From: an uncultured Muribaculaceae bacterium
GTDB taxonomy: Bacteria > Bacteroidota > Bacteroidia > Bacteroidales > Muribaculaceae
Assembly: GCA_910579035.1 (NCBI GenBank)
Contig: CAJTSR010000012.1
Location: forward strand, 1-64,000
DNA length: 64,000 bases
Reading direction: 5' to 3'
Part shown: piece after piece, positions 24,250-33,661 of the stretch
How positions within the stretch are numbered: the stretch's first letter is position 1
How the letters are laid out: each line of letters opens with the position of its first letter
Notes under the pieces: generated by a model
Database searches by the model: none
The model's input: only the letters and a program-made list of their open reading frames with translations
What the model was told of the DNA's origin: nothing
Made by a program: the position numbers and the translations under genes

Positions 24250-27200
24250 TTATTCTTCGTTTTCGGTTGTAGCTTTCGCCTTATTCTCCTTGCCTTTTTC
24301 CATATCACGCGCGGCCTCTGATTCTTCCCTACGTTTCACAAGCGACGGCGGAAGGAACATGTCGCCAAGACGACGCAGCTTGCGCCTGTACACAAAGCCG
24401 ACACCCGTCTGTGTGACTTCTCCCTCGAGTATGCTCTCATAACCGGTATGTCGGAACAGGCGCACATACATGGTACGTGTCTTGTTGAGGAAATATTCAA
24501 AGGATATGTCGTTGATAAGGTTCTGCGAAAAATTTTCGTCGGCATTCGCGTCAGTACTGTAATTGCCGCCCACAACAATCTTGAACCTGTCGTTGAACAA
24601 GGATTTTGACACTTGGTACGAATAGCTCATTGTCGAAGACGTCGAGCCGTTCACGGTGCGGTCGTATTGGTCGATTCCGAAAGAAATGTCGACTCCCTTT
24701 ATATTGTTGGCAGCCCACGAATTTACCTGCGATTCAAGGAACGAGAACAAGGGATTGCCCGCAAGCGACGCATTTCCTTTTGTGCCGGGTCCTGTGTACA
24801 CATTGTACAGCAGCAGGTTCATCGCCTGATTGGCACGCTGTTCGGGAGTCATTGACTGCAATTCGTTGGCAACCGTCAGATCATCATTGGTTGACATGTC
24901 GAAAGCCACATTCATCTGATTGAGTGTTCCTGTCACACCTAAGGACACATCGAAGTTGACAAGCCTCGAGTTCTGCCCTGTCTGGGTAACATTGGCCTTG
25001 ATTACGTCAACGGCATGCACATTCAGCGTCGGGTTCATAATGTCGCCGTTGAATGCCACATAACTGTTATTTTGGAAGTTGAACACCTTTTCAGATATTA
25101 CGGGAGGCTGCGAATAGCGCACGAAACCGCCGTCGATGTTCAGGCGTCCCACAAGGCGACCTTGGCTGAGAGGTGTCATCGTGTACGAAAGTGTGCCGTT
25201 GCTCAGCACCTGCACACGGTTCTTACCGTCGGTCGATAGATCGACATTCACTATCGAGCCGTCCTCAATCCTTAATTCGGCATCAAGGAACATAGCCATT
25301 CCCGAATTAGAAAGCGTGTCGGCCATAGCTACCGCCGTACTGTCGGAAAAATCAACAAACTTCACCATGTCAGTGGTGGAGCGGTTGGCTATCGCCGATG
25401 TGGCATCCGGTATCACATATGTAACATTGGTGCCGGCGAGTATGGCCATCTTTGCCCCGACACTCATAAGAGATGACGAGCCGGTAGCGTGTGCGTCGAT
25501 ATCCACAAATGCCTTGCCGAACACATCGGCGCCCTTCGACGCCTTGTTCGTGTTTACAATCTGCATATTATTAGCCTTAAGCCCCAGATTGAATTTCATA
25601 TTGGAAAGCGACTTGAAGTCGACCGTTCCGTTGACCTTAAGCGGATTCTCGTTACACCCCGATATGGTGAAATTGCGGAAATCCACCACATTGTCACGCA
25701 CTGCTATGCTGTCCTCGCTGAAATGGTACTGCGTACCCGTCAGCGCGAGCCGTACGGCAGTTGAGTCGAAATCAAGATAGCCGTTGACAATGGGTTTGTC
25801 GCTCGTTCCCTCTATATCCATTCTGCCGTTGAGCATGCCTGAAAGCTTGGCTACTCCCGGAGGCAGGAACGGGTTGACGGTAGCCAGCGGAAAATGAATC
25901 ATTGAAAAATCAAGAGCCATCGGCGATGTGAGCGTGGAATCATTCAGCGCCCCGCTCACTGTAATGGTTTTCACGCCATCTACCAAAAGGTCGGCTTTTG
26001 CACGTATTGTGCCGGAAGGTGTGGCTGCAATGTCGAAGTTGGCATTGAAATCAGCCACTCTGTCGCGGCCATACACAAAATTGGTGATGCCGGCAGAACC
26101 TTTGCCCAATATTTGGTCGCCCTCCATGTTAAGACGCATGTCGGCACTCACATCGCCCTTCATCGGAGGCGCAAAGGGATTTAGCGCTATCCAGTCGGCA
26201 ATGTGTATGTCCGAAAGCTTCACCACGAGGTCTTCCTGCTCGTGGTTTCCGGGTTGGTGCTCTGTATAAATAGCCAGCGAACTGTTTCCGCCGTTCATTC
26301 TCAGATTGGCATCAATATGTTTGTCGGGTATATGGTATGATAGATAATTATCTTCGTTCACCAGCCACGGCTGGTAGGCAATCGTAGGAGTATACGGCCT
26401 TATATTGAGCGTGAGCGTGGAATCTGCTGCATGGGCCGAGGCCACGATGCCTATATCATAACCCGTTTTTCCACTGACATTCTGCTGATTTATGCCGAGA
26501 GAAACAGTATTGCCCTCTGCAAGCCCCTTGAGCGATACCTTGTGGAACTGGTCGAGATTCCCACGCCTGTTCTCTATGCCCGCATCAAGATGTATGTGCT
26601 TGCCATGCTGGCGAGCGCCTATGAATACTGAGTCTATACGCATAGAGCCTGTGTCGAAACGCCGGGCGTAGCCGTCTAAATATATTATGCTGTCGTGGGC
26701 CGCACGCATACGCACATTCTGCACCGACATTTTAGACGGCGCAAGTATATCGTTAATCAAGTTGGAGCGTCCGGCCACAAGTCCGAAATTAAATGGAGGA
26801 AGAGCTTGGCCAAGAGTGTCGACATCAATCATGTACGACTCCATCTGGCCCGCAAGAATTTCCGACGCTCTGGAAAAACGCGTTGCAAGAGTGTCAATCG
26901 AACAAGGCGAGTCGAAATCAGCCACAAGGTCGCGGTTGAGGATTCGCAATGTTGTGAGGCTGTCGGCGGCATCAAGTTTAAGAGCCACGTCCGACAAGGC
27001 TATAGTGCCGCTGTGGCGCCTGAAAAACAAATCCTGCAAATCGACATCCGCCTTTATGTCACTGCTCGATGGCCCTATCGTGGCATCGGCCGACGCGTAC
27101 ACTTCCAAAGTTGCAGGCTCGGCAGAGAACTTCAACGCTCCCAGGTCCACATTCCGCCCGTCAAGTTTCGCATTCCAGTTGTAGACATCGCCTGCCAGAT

Positions 27201-29073
27201 TGCCTTTTGCCACGAGGCTGAGGTCGGCAGCAGGGTTCGCCGAGTTCAACTCTATCTCTGCCTGTCCGTCGGCCAAATGCGCTTTCCCGTTTATATCGGT
27301 ATAATCCACACCCCTGAAGGTAGCTGACTTAACATCAAGAAGAGCGTTAATCTCCGTAGTGGGCACAAACGGGTTGTAGCCGTGGCCGTCCGCTTTTATT
27401 GATGCCGTTACAGCCCCCACCTCGAGCAGCGGCATAAACGCATTGACAGGGAAACGATCGGTATTCACTGTTGCCGCATATGATTCCCTGCGGCTGTTCC
27501 ACCGGCCGTCAAGTTTTATCTGGCCGCCCTTTGTACGCGCCGACAGACGTCCTTGGGCTGCTCCGGCCTTCATCTGGACACGTCCGGCAAGCGTCATCGG
27601 AGGTATTGCCAATGACTTGGCCGTAGCCGGGTCAAGCAGTTTGTTCTTTAGTGTGTTTACATTTATAATGTTGCCCGACAGGCTTATATCGCCGCCCATC
27701 GCGGCGGGATTCATAATATTGTCTACCGAACCGTCGGCTTTCAGAGTCAGGCATTTATTTAATTTCAATTCAAACCTGTCAATGTCAATTTTGCCACTCG
27801 TACCTTCCGCCTTCAGTCCGAGCAATATATCGGAGGCTGTCGGTATGCCAGCCAGATATGGCGAAAAAGCCGGGAACATTTTAGAAAGATCAGATGGAGA
27901 AAAAGCGCCGTCGAGCGTTATGCCAAGCGGTATATCAGGATTATTCACCATATCGCCCATACCGAGATGCCCGTGGAAATCAGCCTTGGTTCCCTCCGGG
28001 GTACGTAGTACAAAATCCTTGAACGAAAGCCCCACAGAATCAATGTCAAGTTCTCCTTCCGCACTTAAATCCACCCCGCTTCGTTCCCGACCCGAAAATT
28101 GAAGCGGCAAACGGAGCGTTGTCGCACGGTTATAGAAGTCTTTAAGTGTCAGGTCAAGCTGGCCTACCTCTATATACCCGAAATCAAGACCCGGCAGTGG
28201 CTTGACTCCCGCAGTGGTATATAGCGCTCTCGAATCCTCAAAAGCGATACTGTCAATCTGTATGGTCCATGGAGCAGCCGATGCCATACTGTCGGCCGGG
28301 ATCTCTGCAGGATATGGGCCGGCAAGCGCTATCGCAGCCGAATCAGGCGCTATATACTTGGCAGCAAGCCCGGAACCTTCAAAGCTCCTGAGCTGTATCT
28401 GCTGGTTGAGCAAATCTATTTTGCCGTCGGAGAGCAATCCCGACGGTATATATGCCGTCAGCGTATCTATCGACGGCATAAGCCGCATGGTATATTCAAA
28501 ATCTTTAAGCGCGAGATTGTCAAGCGATATGCTCATACGCGTGGGCGGAGCCGGAGGCGTCGGAGCCGACGTGTCCGGCTTCAGGTATATGGCCACCCTC
28601 GCACCTGCTATGGTGCCGTCTGAAAGAGATATATCCATATCACCGAGCGACACGCTTGCCGGCGCCAGCCCCACGCTGTCGGCCTGCAAGGTCATATACA
28701 TTACCGAGTCGGGGCTCCCCTGCTGATAGCGGACTCTGCGGGCTGTCGCACCGTCGAGCCGGGCGCGCCCTACAAGCAAGGGCAATAACGCCACATCGGC
28801 ATCAAGGCTTTCGGCGCCTATCACTGTGTCGCCGTGCGCCACCACTGCAAGCCCGCGAAGCTGCACCTTAAGCGGAAATCGCAGGCTGAATGCATCAAGA
28901 CTGAACTCCCCGCCCGGCAAAGAGGAGGCCTTTGCCACAATGGCCTTGCGTACAAGTTCCTGCGACCATGGCGAATACAAAACCCCGACCAAGCCTGCCG
29001 CAAGCAGGAATATGGCCAGAACGATATAAAGCAACGTTCTGATTGTACCGGCAATTATTCTGCTGACTTTCAC
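24250..29073 (-). CDS. tamB: Translocation/assembly module protein TamB (AsmA-like)
   Basis: A 1607-aa periplasm-spanning protein. One N-terminal membrane anchor (about residues 9-30, LLYIVLAIFLLAAGLVGVLY) is followed by a very long beta-rich region that forms a hydrophobic groove in the AsmA/TamB family. The C-terminal DUF490 domain shows LTVANELQSMTPEQRANQAM and the family's closing beta segment. TamB bridges inner and outer membranes and supports OM protein assembly or phospholipid transport; the partner tamL follows at once. The GTG at 29073 is preferred over TTG 29118, because a -7 box at 29134-29127 would leave the TTG almost leaderless. This choice is uncertain. Confidence 0.92.
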   Translation of the reverse strand: MKVSRIIAGTIRTLLYIVLAIFLLAAGLVGVLYSPWSQELVRKAIVAKASSLPGGEFSLDAFSLRFPLKVQLRGLAVVAHGDTVIGAESLDADVALLPLLVGRARLDGATARRVRYQQGSPDSVMYMTLQADSVGLAPASVSLGDMDISLSDGTIAGARVAIYLKPDTSAPTPPAPPTRMSISLDNLALKDFEYTMRLMPSIDTLTAYIPSGLLSDGKIDLLNQQIQLRSFEGSGLAAKYIAPDSAAIALAGPYPAEIPADSMASAAPWTIQIDSIAFEDSRALYTTAGVKPLPGLDFGYIEVGQLDLTLKDFYNRATTLRLPLQFSGRERSGVDLSAEGELDIDSVGLSFKDFVLRTPEGTKADFHGHLGMGDMVNNPDIPLGITLDGAFSPSDLSKMFPAFSPYLAGIPTASDILLGLKAEGTSGKIDIDRFELKLNKCLTLKADGSVDNIMNPAAMGGDISLSGNIINVNTLKNKLLDPATAKSLAIPPMTLAGRVQMKAGAAQGRLSARTKGGQIKLDGRWNSRRESYAATVNTDRFPVNAFMPLLEVGAVTASIKADGHGYNPFVPTTEINALLDVKSATFRGVDYTDINGKAHLADGQAEIELNSANPAADLSLVAKGNLAGDVYNWNAKLDGRNVDLGALKFSAEPATLEVYASADATIGPSSSDIKADVDLQDLFFRRHSGTIALSDVALKLDAADSLTTLRILNRDLVADFDSPCSIDTLATRFSRASEILAGQMESYMIDVDTLGQALPPFNFGLVAGRSNLINDILAPSKMSVQNVRMRAAHDSIIYLDGYARRFDTGSMRIDSVFIGARQHGKHIHLDAGIENRRGNLDQFHKVSLKGLAEGNTVSLGINQQNVSGKTGYDIGIVASAHAADSTLTLNIRPYTPTIAYQPWLVNEDNYLSYHIPDKHIDANLRMNGGNSSLAIYTEHQPGNHEQEDLVVKLSDIHIADWIALNPFAPPMKGDVSADMRLNMEGDQILGKGSAGITNFVYGRDRVADFNANFDIAATPSGTIRAKADLLVDGVKTITVSGALNDSTLTSPMALDFSMIHFPLATVNPFLPPGVAKLSGMLNGRMDIEGTSDKPIVNGYLDFDSTAVRLALTGTQYHFSEDSIAVRDNVVDFRNFTISGCNENPLKVNGTVDFKSLSNMKFNLGLKANNMQIVNTNKASKGADVFGKAFVDIDAHATGSSSLMSVGAKMAILAGTNVTYVIPDATSAIANRSTTDMVKFVDFSDSTAVAMADTLSNSGMAMFLDAELRIEDGSIVNVDLSTDGKNRVQVLSNGTLSYTMTPLSQGRLVGRLNIDGGFVRYSQPPVISEKVFNFQNNSYVAFNGDIMNPTLNVHAVDVIKANVTQTGQNSRLVNFDVSLGVTGTLNQMNVAFDMSTNDDLTVANELQSMTPEQRANQAMNLLLYNVYTGPGTKGNASLAGNPLFSFLESQVNSWAANNIKGVDISFGIDQYDRTVNGSTSSTMSYSYQVSKSLFNDRFKIVVGGNYSTDANADENFSQNLINDISFEYFLNKTRTMYVRLFRHTGYESILEGEVTQTGVGFVYRRKLRRLGDMFLPPSLVKRREESEAARDMEKGKENKAKATTENEE

Positions 29074-29126
29074 AATTTTCAAAGGCGTTTTTGGTGTGAT
29101 GAATAGTGATGAAGGCAATAATTATA

Positions 29127-29134
29127 CAAAAATA
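29127..29134 (-). promoter_or_regulatory. Putative -7 box (TATTTTTG) for tamB-tamL
   Basis: A minus-strand TAnnTTTG match that doubles as the T-rich tail of the helicase terminator next to it. It helps decide the tamB start. Confidence 0.3.
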
Positions 29135-29137
29135 CAA

Positions 29138-29169
29138 CCCGCGAACACCGCCTTTGGTTTGCTCGCGGG
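29138..29169 (-). terminator. Terminator of the helicase gene
   Basis: Stem CCCGCGA / TCGCGGG with an 18-base loop, followed on the minus strand by TTGTATTTTTG. It lies 22 bases after the stop at 29192. Confidence 0.7.
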
Positions 29170-29191
29170 ATATAAAAGATATCGGATGGGG

Positions 29192-30508
29192 TCATTTGAC
29201 CTGAGTCACACGCACTCGTTTGTTTTTGATTTTATGCGGCGCCAAAGCCGTTATGACATCTCTGGCCTTTGACAGCGGGACAGCCACATATGCGCCGTGG
29301 TCGCGTACATCGATTCTGCCTACTTCATTCTTAGACAGACCGCCTTTCTGCATAAGGAAACCGGCAATGTCGCCTTTTGAAATCTTCTCCTTTTTGCCTG
29401 CATTGAAATAAAGCGTGCGCCACTGCGCAGGTTCTATACCGGAACTTTCAGATGATACTGGCTCGTAGTCAGCCGACCAATCCACATAGTCGGGCACCTT
29501 GTCGGCGTCCGAAATTATAACATATGCCTCGCCTCCGGCGCCCATGCGCGCCGTGCGCCCGTTTCGGTGAGTCCAGTTCTCGGCTGTAGGCGGCAGATGA
29601 TAATGCACTATCGCCTCCACAGAGGCTATGTCAAGTCCTCGCGAAGCAAGGTCGGTAGCCACAAGCACACGCGTAGAGCCGTTTTCAAACAATATCAGTG
29701 CCTGTTCGCGCATATTCTGCTCCATGCCGCCGTGATAGATACCCACGGGATAACCCATATTCTTCAAATGTCCGAATATGCGCTCGGCTGCATCGCGATG
29801 ATTCACAAACACTATAGCCTTGCGCCCGCCGAGGCCGCGCAGCAGCCGGTCAAGAGTATCGAGCTTGTCCGCGGTAGGGCTTGGAACCCGCCATATATCA
29901 AGAGCCGAAGCTCCCGTGCCGATATAATCGAACACCTCGAATTTATCGCTTCCTATAAAAGACGGTATCTCGGGACTTTCCGTAGCCGAAGTCAATAGCA
30001 ACGACCTGACATTCTTCAGACGTCCTACGATAGCCCGCATCTCCTCTTGGAAACCAAGCTCGAGCGATTTGTCATATTCGTCCAATACAAGCGTATGCAC
30101 CGAATGCAGGCTGAGATGTCCTCGCCTGATGTGGTCGAGCAGGCGTCCGGGAGTCGCCACAATAATGTCGGGCGAGGCTTCGAGGCTGTTGACCTCCGCC
30201 TCCACGCTATGGCCGCCGTAGCACGCCGTAGCTTTGTATTCGGGAGCAGCAAGCGTGCGCAACACCTCAAAAATTTGAAGAACAAGCTCGCGGGTAGGCG
30301 CTATGACCAAAGCAGACACTCCCCCGCCCTTTTTGCCAAGCGAGCGAAGCACAGGTATGGCAAAAGCCAAAGTCTTGCCGCTGCCTGTGGGAGCAAGCAG
30401 CAACAGGCGCGTCGGAAGCCGGACTTCCGACATCGCCTGCTGCATATCGTTAAGCGTACAGATATTCAGCCGGGCTGAAACCCGTTGTTTTATCTCCGCA
30501 ATATTCAT
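29192..30508 (-). CDS. DbpA-like DEAD-box RNA helicase
   Basis: A 438-aa ATP-dependent RNA helicase. It has the motifs APTGSGKT (about 35-42), APTREL, TPGRLLDHI, the motif II variant LDEYDKS (the last two positions of DEAD changed), SATES, and HRNGRTARMG. The C-terminal 75 residues (from AGFLMQKGGLSKNEVG) match the RNA-binding domain of DbpA, which targets helix 92 of 23S rRNA during large-subunit assembly. The ATG overlaps the stop of the thioredoxin-like lipoprotein gene (ATGA), so they form an operon. A role in 50S ribosome assembly is inferred from the C-terminal domain. Confidence 0.88.
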   Translation of the reverse strand: MNIAEIKQRVSARLNICTLNDMQQAMSEVRLPTRLLLLAPTGSGKTLAFAIPVLRSLGKKGGGVSALVIAPTRELVLQIFEVLRTLAAPEYKATACYGGHSVEAEVNSLEASPDIIVATPGRLLDHIRRGHLSLHSVHTLVLDEYDKSLELGFQEEMRAIVGRLKNVRSLLLTSATESPEIPSFIGSDKFEVFDYIGTGASALDIWRVPSPTADKLDTLDRLLRGLGGRKAIVFVNHRDAAERIFGHLKNMGYPVGIYHGGMEQNMREQALILFENGSTRVLVATDLASRGLDIASVEAIVHYHLPPTAENWTHRNGRTARMGAGGEAYVIISDADKVPDYVDWSADYEPVSSESSGIEPAQWRTLYFNAGKKEKISKGDIAGFLMQKGGLSKNEVGRIDVRDHGAYVAVPLSKARDVITALAPHKIKNKRVRVTQVK

Positions 30509-30984
30509 TCGGCCAAAGCGGCATCAATAAGAGCCTCGAATTTGCTGGCAGGGAGAAGGTCGCCTGTGCCGACATATTTGGCTGTATGTCCGTCAGGATA
30601 AATGAAGAGTACGGCAGGAATGGATTGTCCGAGTTTGTACGACTCGAAAAGTTCGCCGAACTTGTCCACATCTACCGACACGAATGTAACACGACCTGCA
30701 TATTTGCCTGCAAGCTCGTCGAATACAGGAGCGAGCTGGCGGCACGGTCCGCACCACACGGCGTTGAAATCAAGGATTGTGAGCTGCGACACCTTCACGC
30801 CGGGAGCGTATTGTTTGGCGTCGGTAAGTTCTACGACTTTGCCATCGCCCTGAGTGGCCACAACTTCTGTTGCCGGCTGAGCCTGTTCGGCTTCCTGGGG
30901 AACGGTCTTTTCGGGTTCTTTCGAGGTGCAGGCTCCGGCAAGCATCATGGCTGCGGAAGCGAACACTATTGCTATTTTTTTCAT
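30505..30984 (-). CDS. Thioredoxin-fold lipoprotein
   Basis: A 159-aa thioredoxin-like protein. A lipoprotein signal (MMLAGAC, Cys about 19) is followed by a Glu/Pro/Gln-rich linker (about 22-48) and a full thioredoxin domain with active site VWCGPC (about 74-79) and the cis-Pro segment SIPAVLFIYP. It should be membrane-anchored in the periplasm and reduce or exchange disulfides. It shares a four-base overlap with the helicase downstream, an unlikely functional pair. The thiol chemistry is certain from the CGPC; the substrate is not. Confidence 0.88.
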   Translation of the reverse strand: MKKIAIVFASAAMMLAGACTSKEPEKTVPQEAEQAQPATEVVATQGDGKVVELTDAKQYAPGVKVSQLTILDFNAVWCGPCRQLAPVFDELAGKYAGRVTFVSVDVDKFGELFESYKLGQSIPAVLFIYPDGHTAKYVGTGDLLPASKFEALIDAALAE

Positions 30985-31000
30985 AATTAACTGATAACGA

Positions 31001-31035
31001 ATCTACGCGGAGCGCCATAGCTGCCCCGCGTAGAT
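31001..31035 (-). terminator. Terminator of mdh
   Basis: Stem ATCTACGCGG / CCGCGTAGAT with a 15-base loop, 28 bases after the mdh stop codon. The flanking T run is weak. Confidence 0.65.
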
Positions 31036-31062
31036 ATTAAACGTTGTTACGCTCTTATAAGT

Positions 31063-31989
31063 TTAGTTGAGGGCAGCGTTTGTCTTGTGCACAGCGGCAG
31101 CGCTGGCAGCGAAGAGCGCTTTTTCTTCTTCGTTGAGGTCAAATTCAACGATTTTTTCGATACCGTTGCGACCGAGTATACAGGGAACGCCGATGCAGAG
31201 GTCTTTTTCGCCGTATTCGCCGTCGAGAAGAGCCGAGCAGGAGATAAGACGCTTCTGGTCACCGAGAACGGCAGCCACAACCTGTGCTGCTGCTGCGCCG
31301 GGAGCGTACCATGCAGAGGTGCCGAGCAGCTTGGTTAGGGTGGCACCACCTACCATAGTGTCGGCAGCAACCTTGTCGAGCTGCTCTGCAGGCATAAGGG
31401 TAGATGCGGGAATACCACGGTAAGCGGCAAAGCGCTTCAAAGGTATCATGGTGGTATCGCCGTGACCGCCGATAACGATGCCTTCTATTTCGTTGGGGTT
31501 GGCACCGAGGGCAAGGCTCAGGAAATACTTGAAGCGTGCGCTATCGAGTGCGCCACCCATACCGATGATACGGTTCTTGGGCAGATTGGTAGTCTTGTGG
31601 ATAAGGTAGGTCATAGTATCCATAGGGTTGGATACGCACACGATTATTGCCTCGGGTGAATGAGCGAGAACATTCTCCACTACCGAACGAACGATACCGG
31701 CATTAACACCGATAAGTTCTTCACGGGTCATACCGGGCTTGCGGGGAATGCCGGAGGTGATTACAACCACGTCGCTGCCTTCGGTCTGGGCATAGTCGTT
31801 GGTAACGCCTACAAGGCGGGTATTTGTGCCGAGGATATTAGCGGTCTGCATAATATCCATAGCTTTTCCTTCGGATACGCCTTCTTTGATGTCGAGGAGT
31901 ACTACCTCGTCAGCCATCTGATTGGTAACAAGCACATTTGCACAAGTAGCGCCTACGTTGCCGGCGCCTACCACTGTAACTTTAGACAT
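31063..31989 (-). CDS. mdh: Malate dehydrogenase
   Basis: A 308-aa NAD-dependent malate dehydrogenase of the LDH-like (MDH type 3) class. The Rossmann loop VVGAGNVGATCAN is at residues 5-17. ITSGIPRKPGMTREEL (about 77-92) carries the substrate-binding Arg pair, SNPMDTMTYL follows, and IVIGGHGDTTMIPL contains the catalytic His. The enzyme links oxaloacetate and malate on the reductive branch to fumarate and succinate, the usual fermentation route in Bacteroidales. It is monocistronic, with a good promoter at 32065-32097 and a hairpin terminator. Confidence 0.96.
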   Translation of the reverse strand: MSKVTVVGAGNVGATCANVLVTNQMADEVVLLDIKEGVSEGKAMDIMQTANILGTNTRLVGVTNDYAQTEGSDVVVITSGIPRKPGMTREELIGVNAGIVRSVVENVLAHSPEAIIVCVSNPMDTMTYLIHKTTNLPKNRIIGMGGALDSARFKYFLSLALGANPNEIEGIVIGGHGDTTMIPLKRFAAYRGIPASTLMPAEQLDKVAADTMVGGATLTKLLGTSAWYAPGAAAAQVVAAVLGDQKRLISCSALLDGEYGEKDLCIGVPCILGRNGIEKIVEFDLNEEEKALFAASAAAVHKTNAALN

Positions 31990-32064
31990 AGTTTTTTATA
32001 GTAAGGGTTGGTATAAGTTGAAACGTTGATTGGTTGCCGGGAGCACTATGCCCCTAACTTTAGG

Positions 32065-32097
32065 CAAAGATAGTGATTTTTTATCAAAGAAAGCAAA
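32065..32097 (-). promoter_or_regulatory. Promoter of mdh
   Basis: On the minus strand TTTG (32097-32094), 21 bases, then TATCTTTG (32072-32065): both boxes of the Bacteroidota consensus. The leader would be about 70 bases. Confidence 0.6.
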
Positions 32098-32146
32098 ACC
32101 ACCATTAGAAACTACAGAAACTTCTTGGAAAGCGAAGTCCCATACC

Positions 32147-32187
32147 GAACGACGTCCGCCACGCAGGGGTGCGGACGGACGTCGTTC
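32147..32187 (-). terminator. Strong stem-loop after the histone H1-like gene
   Basis: A perfect 12-bp inverted repeat GAACGACGTCCG / CGGACGTCGTTC with a 17-base spacer whose ends can pair a little further. It lies 17 bases past the stop of the small gene at 32205. No T run follows on either side, so it may be a Rho-type or processing signal and not a classic terminator. Confidence 0.5.
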
Positions 32188-32204
32188 ACAGGATTGTGTA
32201 GGTG

Positions 32205-32381
32205 TTACTTCTTGGAGTGTTCGAGAGAAACCTTGCGGAACTCCTTCATAAGTTTTTCGAGTTCGAGAGAAGCCTTGCGCGCACGGGTACCGGCGGCCTT
32301 GTTGTTTTTCTCTTGCTGAAGAGCAGCGTCGGCCTGAAATGCCTCGTAGGCTGCATGGATTTGCTGGATTAACGATTCCAT
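32205..32381 (-). CDS. Histone H1-like (Hc1 family) nucleoid protein
   Basis: A 58-aa basic protein, easily missed for its size. It begins MESLIQQIHAAYEAFQADA, and the central NNKAAGTRARKASLELEKLM followed by KEFRKVSLEHSKK matches the Bacteroidota histone H1-like Hc1 family closely. These proteins bind DNA through Lys/Arg-rich helices and are thought to shape the nucleoid. It follows queC by 45 bases on the same strand, so it may share the queF-queC transcript. A strong stem-loop follows at 32147-32187. Confidence 0.9.
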   Translation of the reverse strand: MESLIQQIHAAYEAFQADAALQQEKNNKAAGTRARKASLELEKLMKEFRKVSLEHSKK

Positions 32382-32426
32382 GTTGTGGTTAAATAAAAGT
32401 GATTAATATAGTTGATTAATTATTCT

Positions 32427-33095
32427 CTATGGTTCTTCATATACCGTTGTGTCGGTAATGCCAGCGTCGGCGAGCGCCTTGCGGCGCTCAAGGCAGGTGC
32501 CGCAACGACCGCAATGCTGTTCGCGCCCCTTGTAGCAAGAGTAGGTGGTTGAATAGTCGATGCCGAGCCGTGCGCCGCGCGCCGCTATATCCCCTTTCGA
32601 CAGATAAGTGTAAGGAGCCTTGACAGTAATGCCGTCGTATGTGCCCTCGCTTATCGCCCGCGACATGGCGTCGATAAAGCTGCCACGACAATCGGGATAC
32701 AGAGCGTGGTCCCCGGCATGGTTGGCTATCATCACAGCATCGAGTCCGCGGCTTTCGGCAAGCCCGGCAGCAGCCGCGAGCATGATACCGTTGCGGAAAG
32801 GCACCACGGTCGACTTCATATTGTCGAAATCATACTCCCCTTCCGGCACAGCATCGGCTCCCTCGAGCAATGAACTATGGAAATTTCGGCCGATAAACGA
32901 CAAATCTATCTCCACAAGCTCTATGCCAAGCTGCCTGCAGTGCAGACGCGCGCATTCAAGCTCGCGCATATTGTGGTTGGAGCCGTATGAGAAATTCACG
33001 GCAAGTTCTATCTCCGATGCGTATTCGTGGAGCATGGTAACAGAGTCCATGCCTCCCGACAATACCATCAAAATGTGCTTTTTCTGTGTGCTCAT
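32427..33095 (-). CDS. queC: 7-cyano-7-deazaguanine synthase QueC
   Basis: A 222-aa enzyme that turns 7-carboxy-7-deazaguanine into preQ0 with ATP and ammonia, in the queuosine tRNA pathway. The PP-loop motif VLSGGMDS (about 10-17) binds ATP, and a C-terminal zinc site is formed by CYKGREQHCGRCGTC (about 189-203). The ATG at 33095 is preferred over an upstream start because the family begins just before the PP-loop. It lies 22 bases after queF on the same strand, giving two consecutive pathway steps in one operon. Confidence 0.95.
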   Translation of the reverse strand: MSTQKKHILMVLSGGMDSVTMLHEYASEIELAVNFSYGSNHNMRELECARLHCRQLGIELVEIDLSFIGRNFHSSLLEGADAVPEGEYDFDNMKSTVVPFRNGIMLAAAAGLAESRGLDAVMIANHAGDHALYPDCRGSFIDAMSRAISEGTYDGITVKAPYTYLSKGDIAARGARLGIDYSTTYSCYKGREQHCGRCGTCLERRKALADAGITDTTVYEEP

Positions 33096-33117
33096 CTCTG
33101 TCTGTGTTTTTGCGCGG

Positions 33118-33591
33118 TCAGATATCTGTAGGGAAAGAAGCTGCAAGACGGCTTTTCACAAGGTCCTGATGGTCGGCGTCGCCATAATTGGCGAACGGTA
33201 TTATCGAAATACCGCCACGGGGCATAAATATGCCTCGCACCTCGAGATATTTCGGATTCATCAGTTTCACGAGGTCTTTCATTATTATATTCACGCAGTC
33301 CTCATGGAAATCACCGTGGTTGCGGAAACTGAAAAGATACAGCTTCAGGCTCTTGCTCTCCACCATCTCTTTCCCCGGTATATAATTTATGATGATACGT
33401 CCGAAGTCGGGCTGACCCGTCTTGGGGCATAACGACGTAAATTCAGGACAAGTGAATGTTACAAGATACTCGTTCTCCGGGTGCTTGTTAGGGAACGTTT
33501 CGAGCATCTGAGGAGCATAGTCTGTGGGATACTCCACCCCGGCGGCGCCAAGTAGTGTGCATCCCTCTATCTCTTTTGTGTTACGCGACAT
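33118..33591 (-). CDS. queF: NADPH-dependent preQ0 reductase QueF
   Basis: A 157-aa nitrile reductase that converts preQ0 to preQ1. FTSLCPKTGQPDFG (about 50-63) contains the catalytic Cys that forms the thioimide and the conserved Asp. ESKSLKLYLFSFRNHG (about 78-93) is the QueF signature, and FHEDCVN follows. It is the short, single-domain (type I, YkvM-like) form. The promoter at 33662-33692 has both boxes at ideal spacing. queC follows in the same direction, so preQ0 formation and reduction are co-expressed. Confidence 0.95.
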   Translation of the reverse strand: MSRNTKEIEGCTLLGAAGVEYPTDYAPQMLETFPNKHPENEYLVTFTCPEFTSLCPKTGQPDFGRIIINYIPGKEMVESKSLKLYLFSFRNHGDFHEDCVNIIMKDLVKLMNPKYLEVRGIFMPRGGISIIPFANYGDADHQDLVKSRLAASFPTDI

Positions 33592-33661
33592 ATAACGAGT
33601 AGTTGCTGTGTTGTTTTATTAAATCGCGGGGAAATCCCCGGCTAAAGTGCGAAATATTTGG

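Noticed and set aside
33592..33660. A preQ1 riboswitch before queF
   Set aside because: The leader has a GC stem but not the A-rich tail and CUA/CC pairing pattern of preQ1-I, so no riboswitch is called.
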